NCBI GenBank assembly: GCA_903890595.1
Contig: CAITBU010000193.1
Span: forward strand, 1 to 6,846
Reading direction: 5' to 3'
From: an uncultured Holophagaceae bacterium
GTDB taxonomy: Bacteria; Acidobacteriota; Holophagae; Holophagales; Holophagaceae
DNA length: 6,846 nt
Shown one piece after another: positions 5,650 through 6,846 of this stretch. Below the pieces are notes generated by a model. That model worked only from the letters and a program-made list of their open reading frames with translations. It did not search any database and was not told where the DNA came from. The position numbers were made by a program, and so were the translations under genes. Position 1 is the first letter of the stretch. Every line of letters begins with the position of its first letter.

Positions 5650-6846
5650 CTAGTCCTTACCGAACACGTTGGCCAAATTGAAGATGGGCAGGTACATGGC
5701 GACGACGATAAAGCCGATGATGCCGCCCAGCATGGCGATCATGACGGGCTCCATGAGGCTGGTGAGGTTGGCCACGGCGTTGTCCACCTCGTCCTCGTAG
5801 AAGTCCGCCACCTTGGCCAGCATGGCATCCAGAGCCCCAGTGGCCTCGCCCACCCCCACCATCTGCACCACCATGGGGGGAAATACTTTGGTCTCGGCCA
5901 GGGGGGTGCTGATGTTGCGGCCCTGCTCCACCGCGTCCCGGGACTTGAGGATGGCGTTCTGGACCACCATGTTGCCGGCGGTCTTGGCAGTGATGTCCAT
6001 GCCCTCCAGGATGGGCACACCAGAGCTGATGAGGGTGCCTAGGGTGCGGCAGAACCGGGCCACGGCCACCTTCCGCAAGACATCGCCAATGATGGGGATC
6101 TTCAGCAGGAGGGTGTCGATCTGCAGATGCCCCACGGGAGTCTTGTAGAACTGCCGCAGGCCCACCACCGCAATGACGATACCGATGAGAATAAGCCAGC
6201 TGTAGTTGATGAGCGCATTCGAGAGGGCCATGCAGACCTGGGTGGCGAAGGGCAGCTTAGCGCCCATGCCGTCATACATGGCCGAGAAGACAGGGATGAC
6301 CTTCACCATGATGATCACCACTACGCCGATGGCGATGGTGATCACGGCCACGGGGTAGGTCATGGCCCCCTTCACCTTGGAGGTCAGCTTCACGGCCTTC
6401 TCGATGTAGATGGAGAGGCGCTGGAGGATGATGTCCAGGATGCCGCCGCTCTCCCCGGCTCCCACCATGTTCACGTAGAGGTCATTGAAGGCCTTGGGGT
6501 GCCTGGCGAGGGCCGCCTGCAGGGTGGTGCCCTTCTCCACGTCATCCCGCACGGCCTCGATGATGCGCTGGAAGGCCTTGTGGTCCTGCTGGGCCCCGAG
6601 GATCTCCAGACACTGCACCAGGGGTAGGCCCGCATCAATCATCACACTGAACTGCCGGGTGAAGATGGCCAGGGCCTTGGGGGGTATCTTGCCAAAGCTG
6701 CGTGCGCCCTCTCCAGCCATCGTTCGGATATTCATGACGTCAATGCCGTTGCGCTTCAGCGTGGCGGAGGCGGCATCCCGGCTGTCCGAGACCAGCACCC
6801 CTTCCTGGATTTCGCCCAGTCGGTTCTTGCCTTTCCATGCATAAGC
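5650..6846 (-). CDS. pilC: Type IV pilus inner-membrane platform protein PilC (N-terminus just outside window)
   Basis: 398 residues are visible before the TAG at 5650-5652; PilC/GspF proteins are usually about 400 residues, so only a few N-terminal residues are missing beyond base 6846. The frame is open to the window edge and begins AYAWKGKNRLGEIQEGVLVS, the usual start of PilC, so the GTG at 6798 is not the true start. Two T2SF domains are present: about residues 58-180 (TRQFSVMIDAGLPLVQCLEIL and GAGESGGILDIIL) and 261-386 (CRTLGTLISSGVPILEGMDI and GVGEATGALDAML), an internal duplication typical of the family. Three strong TM segments lie near AVITIAIGVVVIIMVKVIP, WLILIGIVIAVVGL and the C-terminal VMIAMLGGIIGFIVVAMYLP. 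PilC sits in the inner membrane, links the PilB/PilT motor ATPases to pilin insertion or removal, and is essential for pilus assembly. pilB/pilT would be expected upstream, outside the window. GC content matches the TPR flank, not the central cassette. Confidence 0.97.
   Translation of the reverse strand, partial: AYAWKGKNRLGEIQEGVLVSDSRDAASATLKRNGIDVMNIRTMAGEGARSFGKIPPKALAIFTRQFSVMIDAGLPLVQCLEILGAQQDHKAFQRIIEAVRDDVEKGTTLQAALARHPKAFNDLYVNMVGAGESGGILDIILQRLSIYIEKAVKLTSKVKGAMTYPVAVITIAIGVVVIIMVKVIPVFSAMYDGMGAKLPFATQVCMALSNALINYSWLILIGIVIAVVGLRQFYKTPVGHLQIDTLLLKIPIIGDVLRKVAVARFCRTLGTLISSGVPILEGMDITAKTAGNMVVQNAILKSRDAVEQGRNISTPLAETKVFPPMVVQMVGVGEATGALDAMLAKVADFYEDEVDNAVANLTSLMEPVMIAMLGGIIGFIVVAMYLPIFNLANVFGKD

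Noticed and set aside
6127..6627. 166-residue plus-strand open frame opposite pilC, rich in His and Asp
   Set aside because: It is the antisense of a conserved GC-rich gene; the His/Asp/Gly bias is the usual reverse-strand artefact.
1..6846. CRISPR arrays, rRNA or tRNA genes, riboswitches
   Set aside because: No regularly spaced repeats, cloverleaf-like sequence or recognisable aptamer was found in the short non-coding gaps.

Overview
The window looks like a chromosomal segment of a Gram-negative bacterium with type IV pili. The evidence is a near-complete PilC platform gene, two class-III prepilin genes with prepilin-peptidase leaders, and a good -24-type (sigma-54) element ahead of one pilin. 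The flanks are GC-rich (about 73% in bases 1-60 and 63% in 6421-6480, counted by eye), while the middle is much poorer (about 25-30% in 781-840 and 1141-1200). The pilC-pilin gene order and protein style would fit Acidobacteriota or a deltaproteobacterial lineage. That is an impression from family knowledge, not something the sequence proves.

Layout. (1) 1-443 (+) is the C-terminal end of a GC-rich TPR protein. (2) 551-2536 (+) is an AT-rich polytopic membrane protein resembling GT-C (PMT/ArnT-like) glycosyltransferases that use lipid-linked sugars. (3) 2537-2736 is intergenic and holds inverted repeats, a 16-bp perfect palindrome and a sigma-54-like promoter. (4) 2737-3177 (+) is a type IV prepilin of 146 aa. 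(5) 3195-3228 is a strong terminator hairpin that overlaps a possible extended -10 box. (6) 3245-5167 (+) is a membrane protein with about five TM segments and a C-terminal alkaline-phosphatase/sulfatase-fold domain, the layout of EptA/PptA/LtaS enzymes. (7) On the minus strand, converging on the cassette, are pilC (5650-6846, running off the window) and, 38 bp downstream of it, a second prepilin (5192-5611).

How they may work together. PilC and the second pilin are a standard pilus-assembly pair. The plus-strand block puts a pilin between a GT-C enzyme and a phospho-form-transferase-like enzyme. Both predicted activities would face the periplasm, where pilin subunits are exposed. The working hypothesis is a laterally acquired cassette that supplies a pilin together with enzymes that decorate it, or that decorate a surface glycan. 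The gene calls are well supported. The functional link is inference from adjacency, topology and composition.

Four start sites were moved inward from the longest open frame, three because of clear Shine-Dalgarno sequences: 551, 3245 and 5611 (minus). The fourth, 2737, rests on leader length and promoter position.
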